A DNA stretch of 13,941 nucleotides, taken from NCBI GenBank assembly GCA_002351955.1, contig DEHO01000043.1, forward strand, positions 9,314 through 23,254. The letters run 5' to 3'. Numbering within the stretch: position 1 is the first letter of the stretch; each line of letters begins with the position of its first letter. This document shows positions 1 to 7,683 of this stretch, piece after piece. Below the pieces are notes generated by a model, which had not been told where the DNA came from, did no database searches, and saw nothing but the letters and a program-made list of their open reading frames with translations. The position numbers were made by a program, and so were the translations under genes. Origin of the DNA: Flavobacteriales bacterium UBA2798. Its GTDB lineage: Bacteria; Bacteroidota; Bacteroidia; Flavobacteriales_D; UBA2798.

Positions 1-686
1 TTTTTCTTTCCCTTAGCAATAACCGTAACAGGCGCAACGGGATCTTTTATACGTACTCCACGCTGCGTATCGCATGGATTAACATCGAGAATAGGTTGTT
101 CCTTGTATTTCCCTTTCAATTTCGCATTATGTTCCAATGCCTGTTTAAAATCGCTTTCGGAAGGAAGTTTGTACTCCGGATAATACTTGATACGAGGATC
201 TGGTTTTAAATCCAGATACTTTCCGTTGAAATACTTTTCGATCGTAAAATAGTTGTCTTTGTCCTGCGCCTGACGAAGAATGATTTTAAATTTAATCAGA
301 TATCCTTCCATTACGCGATCCGATCTCCATTTGGAAAATTCCTCGGCTTGTTTCTGTGTAACTCCAACAACAGGAAAATCGCGGTAAGCGGGGTGACGCG
401 AATACACCTTTCCGAAATCAGCAAGACAACGATTGTATTTGGACCAAACTAAAGTATCGGATTGTGCAGAGCGGTATTCCTTAGAGTCTTCTCCGAAAAT
501 GCTCTTTAACCACATTCTGTATTCCAACCATGCTGCATTGGAGATTTCAGTGCGGTCAATAAAAAGATCCGGACCAAACTGAATTGTACCCGGTGCAGGT
601 GCCTTCTGGTAACTGTTGAAACTTTGAGCGTTGATCAGTTGGGAAAAACCGAAAACAAATAAAAAAGTAGATAAATAGATTCTCAT
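1..686 (-). CDS. Secreted SUMF1/formylglycine-generating-enzyme-like protein, 3' truncated by window edge
   Basis: The frame is open from the ATG at 686 to the left edge, giving 228 residues and no stop, so the C-terminus is missing. Residues 1-20 are a signal peptide (hydrophobic core, then NA|QS); there is no lipobox, so it is probably periplasmic or exported. The rest matches the SUMF1/FGE-sulfatase fold in order: FIDRTEISN (42-50) corresponds to the usual EVTN block, DFPVVGV followed by an A-x-x-F-x-x-W segment (103-120) to the HPV-x-x-V-x-W block, and KLPSESDF (173-180) to RLPTEAEW. In Bacteroidota such domains occur in the gliding/T9SS proteins GldJ and GldK and in many other secreted proteins. 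The missing lipobox and divergent motifs argue against GldJ or GldK. The formylglycine-generating Cys residues would lie beyond the window. It follows HMG-CoA reductase on the same strand after 94 bases, so co-transcription is possible but not shown. Confidence 0.75.
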   Translation of the reverse strand, partial: MRIYLSTFLFVFGFSQLINAQSFNSYQKAPAPGTIQFGPDLFIDRTEISNAAWLEYRMWLKSIFGEDSKEYRSAQSDTLVWSKYNRCLADFGKVYSRHPAYRDFPVVGVTQKQAEEFSKWRSDRVMEGYLIKFKIILRQAQDKDNYFTIEKYFNGKYLDLKPDPRIKYYPEYKLPSESDFKQALEHNAKLKGKYKEQPILDVNPCDTQRGVRIKDPVAPVTVIAKGKK

Positions 687-780
687 GTGTTGAATTTAAA
701 TAAAAAGGATGAAAATAACAAGGCGAACCAAACCAACGGCAGTTTAATGCGGGAATAAAATTTTTTCATTGGAAAACCAC

Positions 781-2058
781 TTAAGCTTTCTTACGCGCAA
801 GATCTTTGTGTGCCTTTGCGTAATGCCCTGCCGAAAGTGCAGCTGAAATACTGAGCTCTCCTCCCAAAACAACTGCAGCAATAATTTCCGCGAACTTACG
901 TGCTTTACCTGAACCCAGACAATCCACCATTTCGAGACATTCACGCTGAGTTGGTAAATGTGTTCCTCCCCCAACTGTTCCAACAATAAGATTTGGCAAG
1001 GTAACGGTTCCGTAAATATCACCAGAAGAAGTTCGTTCAATACGCGTTAATCCAACACTCGCTTCAGAAACACAAGCCACATCCTGACCGGTAGCAACAA
1101 AAATTGCCGCCAGTCCGTTAGCAATATGTCCCTGCGCCCCAATAGCTCCGCTTTGAATAACGCCCAGTGTAGATGTTCTCCAGTATTCTTCAAGTTTCGC
1201 AGGTGTAGTTTTCAAAATATCATTCACCACTTTTGCCGGCAGCAATACCTCGGCAGAAACTTTTTTACCACGTACACCAACAAATGAATTAACAGTTGCT
1301 TTTTTCTCTCCTGAAAAATTTCCTTCCACAAACCATTCGGTAGGAGTAATAGGCGATTTGTCGGCAATATATCTGCAAATAGCATCCACACAAAAAGTAA
1401 TCGTGTTTTGACCTGCAGCATCACCCGTATTGAATTCGAAAGTCAAAATCACGTGGTTGCCTTCAACGTGTGCCTTCATCTCAGAAAGTTCTGCGAATCG
1501 ACTTTCTTCAGCGCTTAGTTTTCTGAAAATGACTTCTTGTTGCAATGCCCAGGCAAGAAACTGCATGACCTCGCTCAAATCGTTGAATTTAAATACCGGA
1601 CAACGCTGCACGCCTTCTGAAATGCAAACCGAAGTGATTCCGCCTGCAAGCCGACACGCTTTTGCACCACGGTTGTACGCAGCAATAAGTGAACCCTGAG
1701 TGGTACTCATCGGTACAAAATAATCGCCACCTGCATCGCCGCCAACAACAGCAACAGGACCAATTACGCCTGTTGGAATCATCGACATACCGATGAAGTT
1801 TTCGATGTTACCATGCAGGTGGGCCAAATCCTTTATTCCACCGTTGCTTCGCAAATAAGCATAATCTCTTCCGGTGTGATCGGAAATTATTTCCATGCGC
1901 TTAAGCTGACCCTTTTGCGAAACCTTCTCATCGCTGGTCAGTGAATCATCGCGTGTAAGTGTTTGGCGATTCTTAACTTCGTCTGATAGTTTACCTATTT
2001 TGTTGTTTCGAAGTAGCTTTTCAATATTCTTTTTGGCCTTTTCCAGTGATGCGCTCAT
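781..2058 (-). CDS. Hydroxymethylglutaryl-CoA reductase, class I-like, with Glu-to-Gln at the catalytic position
   Basis: The 425-residue protein should reduce HMG-CoA to mevalonate with two NADPH, in the cytosol, as the committed step of the mevalonate route to isoprenoids. Visible motifs: substrate/dimer motif ENFIG-x-x-x-IP-x-GV-x-GP (86-101), NADPH-binding DAAGQN (213-218; DAMGMN in human), catalytic Lys in GEKK (Lys252), catalytic Asp in GQD (Asp326), GTVGGGT (360-366) and the catalytic His in SAGH (His412). The membrane anchor of eukaryotic enzymes is absent, as expected in bacteria. The oddity is STTQG (118-122), where class I enzymes have TTEG; the Glu is the fourth catalytic residue, and the codon here is CAG (Gln121). 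The start was chosen because the helical N-terminal segment begins right after the ATG and no longer in-frame reading is more plausible. It lies 53 bases after the peroxiredoxin gene. The family call is firm; activity is less certain because of Gln121. Confidence 0.93.
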   Translation of the reverse strand: MSASLEKAKKNIEKLLRNNKIGKLSDEVKNRQTLTRDDSLTSDEKVSQKGQLKRMEIISDHTGRDYAYLRSNGGIKDLAHLHGNIENFIGMSMIPTGVIGPVAVVGGDAGGDYFVPMSTTQGSLIAAYNRGAKACRLAGGITSVCISEGVQRCPVFKFNDLSEVMQFLAWALQQEVIFRKLSAEESRFAELSEMKAHVEGNHVILTFEFNTGDAAGQNTITFCVDAICRYIADKSPITPTEWFVEGNFSGEKKATVNSFVGVRGKKVSAEVLLPAKVVNDILKTTPAKLEEYWRTSTLGVIQSGAIGAQGHIANGLAAIFVATGQDVACVSEASVGLTRIERTSSGDIYGTVTLPNLIVGTVGGGTHLPTQRECLEMVDCLGSGKARKFAEIIAAVVLGGELSISAALSAGHYAKAHKDLARKKA

Positions 2059-2111
2059 TTCAGCATATTTTTCGTAAAAATAAGCGAAATGAACAATGCA
2101 GGAAGAGTTTT

Positions 2112-2561
2112 TTACGAGCCTTTACGAATGGTCTCAATTGCCTCAAGCACATGCTGCTCAAACCGCAACAAGGAATCAAAGCGGTGAACAATTCTTCCCC
2201 CGGAATCGATGATAAAGGTTACACGACCGGGTAATAGTCCGAATAAACCGCCCTTTACACCATACAACTGATGGACTTTCTTTCCCGGGTCGGATAAAAG
2301 TGTGTAGGGCAAGAGATGGTTAGCTGCAAAAGAACGGTGTGAATCTTCTGAATCACCGGAGATTCCAACCACCAATGCTCCAAGATCCTGAAAATCCTGA
2401 AATCTGTCACGAAATGCGCAGGCCTCGCGTGTACAACCACCCGTTTCGTTTTTGGGATAAAAAAACAATACGATAAAGCCCTTCTCCAGATGATCAGAGA
2501 GGCGGAAAGAGATTCCATTTAGGTCGTTCAGGGTAAAATCGGGAGCTGCTTGTGTGTTCAT
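2112..2561 (-). CDS. Thiol peroxiredoxin, Bcp/PrxQ type
   Basis: The 149-residue protein fits the AhpC/TSA superfamily and is the usual length for Bcp/PrxQ, which reduce H2O2 and organic peroxides in the cytosol using thioredoxin. It opens with the typical A-P-D-F-x-L segment. The active-site loop is FFYPKNETGGCTREAC: peroxidatic Cys43 lies in the P-x-x-x-T-x-x-C arrangement and Cys48 sits five residues later, the resolving position of the atypical 2-Cys class. GRVTFIID near residues 110-117 supplies the conserved active-site Arg. The residue after Thr40 is Gly where Pro is usual (TPGC becomes TGGC). There is no signal peptide. It is first in a minus-strand run with HMG-CoA reductase and stands divergent from the barrel protein gene at 2699. 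I give no symbol because bcp paralogues are common in these genomes. Confidence 0.9.
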   Translation of the reverse strand: MNTQAAPDFTLNDLNGISFRLSDHLEKGFIVLFFYPKNETGGCTREACAFRDRFQDFQDLGALVVGISGDSEDSHRSFAANHLLPYTLLSDPGKKVHQLYGVKGGLFGLLPGRVTFIIDSGGRIVHRFDSLLRFEQHVLEAIETIRKGS

Positions 2562-2642
2562 TGAGGGAAAAATAGATAAATATCTGCTCGTGCTGACGAA
2601 ATTGATAACAAGCTATAAACGGGTTTGTTTTCGCTTGCTTCA

Positions 2643-2674
2643 TTTGGATGACTAAGTCAGAATCTTTATCTTGG
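2643..2674 (+). promoter_or_regulatory. Candidate Bacteroidota-type promoter for the barrel protein
   Basis: TTTG at 2643-2646, a 20-base spacer, and TATCTTGG at 2667-2674 approximate the Bacteroidota -33/-7 pattern (TTTG, about 19-21 bases, TAnnTTTG) with one mismatch in the -7 box. A transcript starting near 2680 would include the ATG at 2699 and exclude the one at 2648, which supports the downstream start for that gene. This is pattern matching only. Confidence 0.35.
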
Positions 2675-2698
2675 TCCTTCAGTCAAATACCCCCATCC

Positions 2699-3379
2699 AT
2701 GCAGGACAATTTCACCTGTTTACGTTTTGCTATTACGCTTATGCTTTCAGCGATGCTGATGGAGGTATGCGCACAAACCCAGGATGCTCAGCTTTGGAGT
2801 GGAATAGAAATCGAACAAAAATTCAACAAGGAGCATGCCGCTCAATTAAAAACCCAATTTCGTCTTGGCGACAATTTCTCGCGCGCTGATTATTCCTATG
2901 TCGATCTTGGTTACCAGTACTCTCCCAACAAAGTTATCGACGCTTCCGCAGGCTACTCACTTAACATGAGAAATCATTATATCAGAGGTTGGGGATCGCG
3001 TCATCAGTGGTACACTTACGTTACAATTACTAAAAAAATTGGTGATCTAAAAATTGCGAACAGAAATCAATTTCAAAGTGATATTGAAGATGCATCCCAA
3101 AATGAAGGGTCCTTCTTTTACCGAAACAGAATTCAGTTGAGGTACAAAGTAAATGAAACACTTACACCCTTCGCCTCAGCAGAGGGTTATCTGCGGCTCG
3201 GTCAACGTCCTCCAAATGAAAATTTCTTTTATCGGACAAGATACATTGCTGGACTACATTTCAACATTTCGAAACGACAACGAATTGAATTATCCTACTT
3301 ACTGCAACGTCAAATCCGCAGAGATGTGCCGGATTACATTCATGCTTATTGCATCAACTATTCCATTACACTTAAGTAA
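2699..3379 (+). CDS. Small outer-membrane beta-barrel protein, DUF2490-like
   Basis: From the ATG at 2699 the product is 226 residues. It starts with a Sec signal peptide whose hydrophobic stretch ends in EVCAQ, with cleavage probably after CAQ. The mature part is built of alternating polar/hydrophobic stretches such as LWSGIEIEQKF and AQLKTQFRLG, then repeated short tyrosine- and arginine-rich strands, typical of small Bacteroidota barrels grouped as DUF2490. The function of that family is not known to me. The frame is open upstream to an ATG at 2648, but that would put 17 polar residues ahead of the signal peptide and begins upstream of the likely transcription start, so 2699 is preferred. 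Its TAA stop abuts the stop of the minus-strand membrane protein at 3380 with no base between. Confidence 0.72.
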   Translation: MQDNFTCLRFAITLMLSAMLMEVCAQTQDAQLWSGIEIEQKFNKEHAAQLKTQFRLGDNFSRADYSYVDLGYQYSPNKVIDASAGYSLNMRNHYIRGWGSRHQWYTYVTITKKIGDLKIANRNQFQSDIEDASQNEGSFFYRNRIQLRYKVNETLTPFASAEGYLRLGQRPPNENFFYRTRYIAGLHFNISKRQRIELSYLLQRQIRRDVPDYIHAYCINYSITLK

Positions 3380-3925
3380 TCAGAATACGTATTGTTGTCG
3401 GTGTTTACGGTGGATCAGCCACATTATTGCATCAAATCCAAACAAAAAACCTCCCTGTAAAACAATACTGTTTCCATAGCCTTTAACAAGATCGGGATTG
3501 CCTGATGTTCTCGCTTTTTGATTCATGTAAAGACCTGTTCCCATATAAACAATATCAAGGCCGGTATTGATCAGAAACAGGCGTTCTGTTTTGCGCTGTT
3601 CTTTACGAAATTCTTCTGCTGTGGGAACCCACTTCCCCTCTTTGATTTTGCGTAGTTGTTTTACTGAAGAAACCCTTCCCGGAACCGCCAAAGCAAGGTT
3701 AACAGTATTCCAAAAAAGATTCATTTCATGAAAACGTTTGTCGACTCCACTGCTCGTATTCATTCCAATTGCTCCTATACCGATATTTCCAATTGCCCAG
3801 CTCCCCAATACCAACATTCCTTTTTTATTGGTGTTGTACAATTGCTGCATGCCCAATGAAGAGCTATCGTTTTGTGCGCTTGCAAACAATGGAACTGCAA
3901 AGAAAATCAACAGTAACTTCTTCAT
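3380..3925 (-). CDS. Uncharacterised four-helix membrane protein coupled to photolyase
   Basis: The 181-residue product has a signal peptide (1-17, FASA|QND) and about four hydrophobic segments at roughly 36-55, 69-85, 117-134 and 151-172. Between the second and third lies a charged stretch rich in Lys, Glu and Arg (88-116). I recognise the pattern as a Bacteroidota-specific family of unknown function (I believe DUF6992, not verified). The ATG overlaps the photolyase TGA as ATGA (3922-3925), so translation is probably coupled and the protein made from the photolyase message. No catalytic motif is visible. Its TGA stop directly abuts the stop of the convergent barrel gene. The gene is well supported by the overlap, signal peptide and clean frame; the role is unknown. 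Confidence 0.75.
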   Translation of the reverse strand: MKKLLLIFFAVPLFASAQNDSSSLGMQQLYNTNKKGMLVLGSWAIGNIGIGAIGMNTSSGVDKRFHEMNLFWNTVNLALAVPGRVSSVKQLRKIKEGKWVPTAEEFRKEQRKTERLFLINTGLDIVYMGTGLYMNQKARTSGNPDLVKGYGNSIVLQGGFLFGFDAIMWLIHRKHRQQYVF

Positions 3926-5226
3926 TGTAAAGCCTTCTTGAACACTGCTAAAACACGGTCTCTGGCGAATGTATGCTCAACAATCGGGGGTGGATAGTTT
4001 TTGGTTTCGTATTCAGGAATCCACTTACGAATATAGCGTAAATCCGGATCAAATTTTTCCTGCTGGGAGGTGGGATTAAATACCCTGAAATAGGGCGCTG
4101 CATCATTTCCTGATCCTGTTGCCCATTGCCAACCACCAACATTAGATGCGCATTCGTAATCCAGCAGTTTCTCCTTAAAATAGGCTTCGCCCCATCGCCA
4201 GTCGATGAGTAAATGTTTCACCAAAAAACTTGCAACAACCATTCGTGTTCGGTTATGCATCCATCCTGTTGCATTCAGTTCTCTCATTCCAGCATCTACC
4301 ATTGGATAACCCGTTTTTCCCTCGCACCACTTTTCAAATTGTTCTTCATCATTCACCCACTCAATGCGATCGTATGCCGGTTTAAATGCTTTTTCTATCG
4401 TATGTGGAAAATGAAAAAGTATCATCTGATAAAATTCGCGCCAGATCAATTCGTTCAGGTATTTTTCATTGGTCTCCAGAGCAATTTTTGTCAGCTTTCG
4501 GGTGCTGATTGTTCCAAAACGTAAATGCACACTTAATTGTGAAGTGCCGTTCACTGATGGAATATCCCTTGTTTCGTGATAATTATTCAGGATCTTTTGA
4601 TCTACAATTAATCCCGGAAACGCTTTTTTGCTTTGCTCGAAACCGATTTCCCGTAACGAAGGAATTTGCTGTTCAGGAAAATCCTTTTTGAAATTCTCTC
4701 GGTATTGTTCCACCGGAAAAGCACGTAGCATTTCCATTGTCAACAGCGATTTCCATTTTTTGGAATAAGGTGTAAAAACAGTATAGGGCAATCCGTCGTC
4801 TTTCACAACTTCAGCTTTCTCAAAAACAACATGATCCTTAAAACCAAAAAAAGTAATTCCTTTTTCCTTCAATCCGTCGTAAACCAATCTATCCCTATGC
4901 AACGCGTAAGGTTCATAATCGCGGTTACAATAAACAGCCTGCACCTTGAATTCTTCGCACAAGGATTCCCAGATTTGAATCGGTTCACCCACTTTTACCA
5001 ACAACTCTACCCCTAGCTTTTTGTATTTCACTTTTAAGGCTGTGAGATAGTGGTGAATAAAACTCACACGCTGATCGTCTTTTGCCCTTAGTCGGGATAA
5101 GATGTTTGTATCAAAAATGAACACCGGAACGACATTATCCGACTCCGAAAGAGCTCTGAAAAGCCCATGATTATCTTCAATTCGGAGGTCCCGCCTGTGC
5201 CAGAAAAATGTAATCGACTGCTTCAT
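3922..5226 (-). CDS. Deoxyribodipyrimidine photolyase (class I CPD photolyase/cryptochrome family)
   Basis: The 434-residue cytosolic flavoprotein should split UV-induced cyclobutane pyrimidine dimers using blue light. The N-terminal antenna Rossmann domain begins FFWHRRDLRIEDNHGL (7-22). The FAD-binding helical domain has ELIWREF (259-265; Glu259 and Trp262 match the substrate-contacting pair of the E. coli enzyme), GYPMVDAGMREL (306-317), GWMHNRTRM (321-329) and the GGWQW block (364-368) leading to DAAPYFRVFNP. The Trp electron-transfer triad is present (Trp290, Trp343, Trp366, matching E. coli 306, 359 and 382), and Asn362 matches the flavin-N5 Asn378. These features favour repair over a signalling cryptochrome. 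The start at 5226 gives the expected short N-terminus. It is first of a two-gene unit and head-to-head with the secreted protein at 5314, 87 bases away. Confidence 0.94.
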   Translation of the reverse strand: MKQSITFFWHRRDLRIEDNHGLFRALSESDNVVPVFIFDTNILSRLRAKDDQRVSFIHHYLTALKVKYKKLGVELLVKVGEPIQIWESLCEEFKVQAVYCNRDYEPYALHRDRLVYDGLKEKGITFFGFKDHVVFEKAEVVKDDGLPYTVFTPYSKKWKSLLTMEMLRAFPVEQYRENFKKDFPEQQIPSLREIGFEQSKKAFPGLIVDQKILNNYHETRDIPSVNGTSQLSVHLRFGTISTRKLTKIALETNEKYLNELIWREFYQMILFHFPHTIEKAFKPAYDRIEWVNDEEQFEKWCEGKTGYPMVDAGMRELNATGWMHNRTRMVVASFLVKHLLIDWRWGEAYFKEKLLDYECASNVGGWQWATGSGNDAAPYFRVFNPTSQQEKFDPDLRYIRKWIPEYETKNYPPPIVEHTFARDRVLAVFKKALQ

Positions 5227-5313
5227 ACCCCAATAACAATCAACGAAGAAAATAGTTCTCCATTGCAGAAATCTACGATTTTGTTTAAATTGGGAATGCT
5301 ATTATTGTTGCTT

Positions 5314-7683
5314 ATGAAAAGGAGACGACTACTGTTCCTGATCGCATTGTGTTATGGCTTGCTGACTGAGCCCGCATTGTGTCAAATGGGTTCCAAATCC
5401 CTTAACCCAAGGGGAGAACAAACTGTTCCTCTGCGGATTCAGAAAAAGAACTGGGACGAAATTGTATCAGAACGCACACTGCATTCCTCTTCGTTCCGAA
5501 AACCAGATGGAACATGGGTTGGGTATTTCAGCAAGGAGTTGGTCAATTATTATAACACATCGGGTGAATTGGTACCCGTGTCTACCGAACTTTGTAAAAC
5601 CAAAAACGGATGGAACGTTCCCTCGCAACCGCATGCATTTTCACTTACGCGCACAGGTGAAATAGGTGTAATGCTTCCCGGCGGAGAAAGCATCATTCTC
5701 AGCAGCTCGGCCGAAATCAACAACCACAAACTTTCAAACGGCACCGCATTCATTCACGGCGATACTGCACAATTTTTCGGACAAGCACCGGGTATCGATA
5801 AATTCATTCATTTTCGCTTGAACGGAAGTAAGTACAGTTACATCATTAACAATGCTTCCATTCTCTCTTCCGGCGATATGATTGTAAAAGAAAAACTGTT
5901 TCTTCCGGATGGAATCGATTTTCTTGCAGATCCTCAAATGAGTGAAAGTCGAAACGATCGCATTGCCGGACATCTCCTTGCATTGGATAAAAAAGGAAAT
6001 GAATTACTTAGAATTGCATCTGCCTTTTGTTATGATGCTTCCGGCTCATGGACATTAGCAGAATATAAATTCACGAGAAAAGGGAACGAAATTCTACTCG
6101 AGACAATAGTACCCGACAGTTGGCTGCATGATCCAGCCCGTCAATTTCCATTGGTGATTGATCCGCTTGTTACCGGACCAACTTCAACCTATCCTTTTCA
6201 GTTTATGCCTTCCTGTTTTTTTCCGAATTATAATGTAGATAGCATCCTCGTTACTGTACCTCCTGCTATTACGGTAAACAATTTAAGCGTAACCGGAAGT
6301 TATTATGCAGATCCCTGGACAACCACAACTATGGCCGACGGAAGGATGTACTATAGTACTACTTGTGCCTCATCGCAGGTATTTACAATAGCACCACCCG
6401 GAGGAAATACTGCAGGAACAGCCTACCTCGATGATTTCAATATGAGAAGTCCGTTAATGTGTTGTCGTCCGCAACAGTGCAATGGCTATACTTTTTATTT
6501 ACGCATGCATATTTCACGAACCATTAATGGCGCCGGATGCAATACCACTTTCCTGTATTACAATCCGAGTACAGCATGGCCATTTTCTGCTTTTATCGAA
6601 GGAAATACTCCGGAAAGCTATTCTTCCCAGATGGTTTTGTTTCCTTCCACCTTATGCGCCAATGATTGTGAAACAAGTGCATCGCTCTATGCGCGGTATG
6701 GCGTTCCTCCCTATACATTTTCACATCCCTGGGCGACAAGCTCTGTCACACAGGGAGCACCATCGGGTTGCTCGTCGGGATCACAAGTGGGTAACCTAAC
6801 CTTGAATATTCCAAATTGTCCGGATTATTGCGATCCCTCCACCTCACTTCCTGTGCCAGCTGCTATCATCACTGATGCATGCGGAAATACCGTTACAGGT
6901 TTGCCTGCGCTTTCGCTAACTATTTCCCCAATCGCACAGGCCAGTGCCAATCCTTCTTCTGCGATCATTTGTTCAGGTGAAGATGTTAACATGAATCTCA
7001 GCGCCTGTCTACCCGGGGCTACCATCAACTGGTTTGGGAATGGATTGTCCGGAACCGGTAATATCACAGATACAACTTTTACCAATACAGGATCCTCAAC
7101 CATCTCTGCTGATTATTCCGCTTTTATAACTATGAACGGATGTACATCTGATACGATCACCATAAATGTAGCTGTTGAACCACAACCGAACGCCGATTTC
7201 AGCACCACTCCATCTCCTGTTTTCATAACACAGTCAACTACATTTAATGATATCGTTACAAGTCCGGGCACAATTGTAAATTACTATTGGGATTTTGGAG
7301 ATGGAACAACAACATCCGTTCAAAATCCTGCACATCTCTACACAGCTCCCGGTGAATATGTTGTTTGTTTTTCTATACTCACTTCCACGGGTTGCATCGA
7401 CACCATTTGTAAAACCATCAGTGTACTTCCTCTGGAGATCATTCCTCCCAACGTTTTTAGTCCGAATGGCGACGGTCAAAATGATGCGCTCGTTTTTCCC
7501 TACCTGGAGTTTTACGCCGGCAACACATTATCTATTTTTAACCGTTGGGGACAAACCATTTTTGAAAAATCGAATTATCAAAATGACTGGAAAGCGGAAG
7601 GTTATCCGGATGGGGTTTACTTTTTTGTATTAACGGCAGGCGATCAAAAATACAACGGAACCGTGCATGTAATCCGACACTGA
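5314..7683 (+). CDS. Secreted PKD-domain protein with type B T9SS (gliding-associated) C-terminal sorting domain
   Basis: The preferred ATG at 5314 gives 789 residues starting MKRRR, a clean Sec signal peptide ending near ALCQ. The frame is open further upstream (ATGs at 5296 and 5167), but the long version would overlap the divergent photolyase gene and bury the signal. Regions: an N-terminal beta-rich part (about 25-277) ending in FPLVIDP (278-284), a boundary motif seen in several large bacterial surface proteins; a Cys-rich region of unrecognised fold (about 285-540); an Ig-like segment (about 542-629); a PKD domain with WDFGDG at 659-664; and a sorting domain of about 80 residues from NVFSPNGDG (713-721) to the final VIRH. 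By family knowledge it crosses the inner membrane by Sec and the outer membrane by T9SS, and is held at the surface or released. Its function is unknown; adhesion is a guess. Its TGA abuts the convergent stop at 7684. Confidence 0.9.
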   Translation: MKRRRLLFLIALCYGLLTEPALCQMGSKSLNPRGEQTVPLRIQKKNWDEIVSERTLHSSSFRKPDGTWVGYFSKELVNYYNTSGELVPVSTELCKTKNGWNVPSQPHAFSLTRTGEIGVMLPGGESIILSSSAEINNHKLSNGTAFIHGDTAQFFGQAPGIDKFIHFRLNGSKYSYIINNASILSSGDMIVKEKLFLPDGIDFLADPQMSESRNDRIAGHLLALDKKGNELLRIASAFCYDASGSWTLAEYKFTRKGNEILLETIVPDSWLHDPARQFPLVIDPLVTGPTSTYPFQFMPSCFFPNYNVDSILVTVPPAITVNNLSVTGSYYADPWTTTTMADGRMYYSTTCASSQVFTIAPPGGNTAGTAYLDDFNMRSPLMCCRPQQCNGYTFYLRMHISRTINGAGCNTTFLYYNPSTAWPFSAFIEGNTPESYSSQMVLFPSTLCANDCETSASLYARYGVPPYTFSHPWATSSVTQGAPSGCSSGSQVGNLTLNIPNCPDYCDPSTSLPVPAAIITDACGNTVTGLPALSLTISPIAQASANPSSAIICSGEDVNMNLSACLPGATINWFGNGLSGTGNITDTTFTNTGSSTISADYSAFITMNGCTSDTITINVAVEPQPNADFSTTPSPVFITQSTTFNDIVTSPGTIVNYYWDFGDGTTTSVQNPAHLYTAPGEYVVCFSILTSTGCIDTICKTISVLPLEIIPPNVFSPNGDGQNDALVFPYLEFYAGNTLSIFNRWGQTIFEKSNYQNDWKAEGYPDGVYFFVLTAGDQKYNGTVHVIRH

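Noticed and set aside
2648..2698. Upstream ATG at 2648 for the barrel protein
   Set aside because: It adds 17 polar residues before the signal peptide and lies upstream of the -7-like box at 2667.
5167..5313. Upstream starts for the PKD/T9SS protein at 5167 or 5296
   Set aside because: The 5167 start overlaps the divergent photolyase gene and places about 50 residues before a clean signal peptide. The MKRRR start at 5314 fits export.
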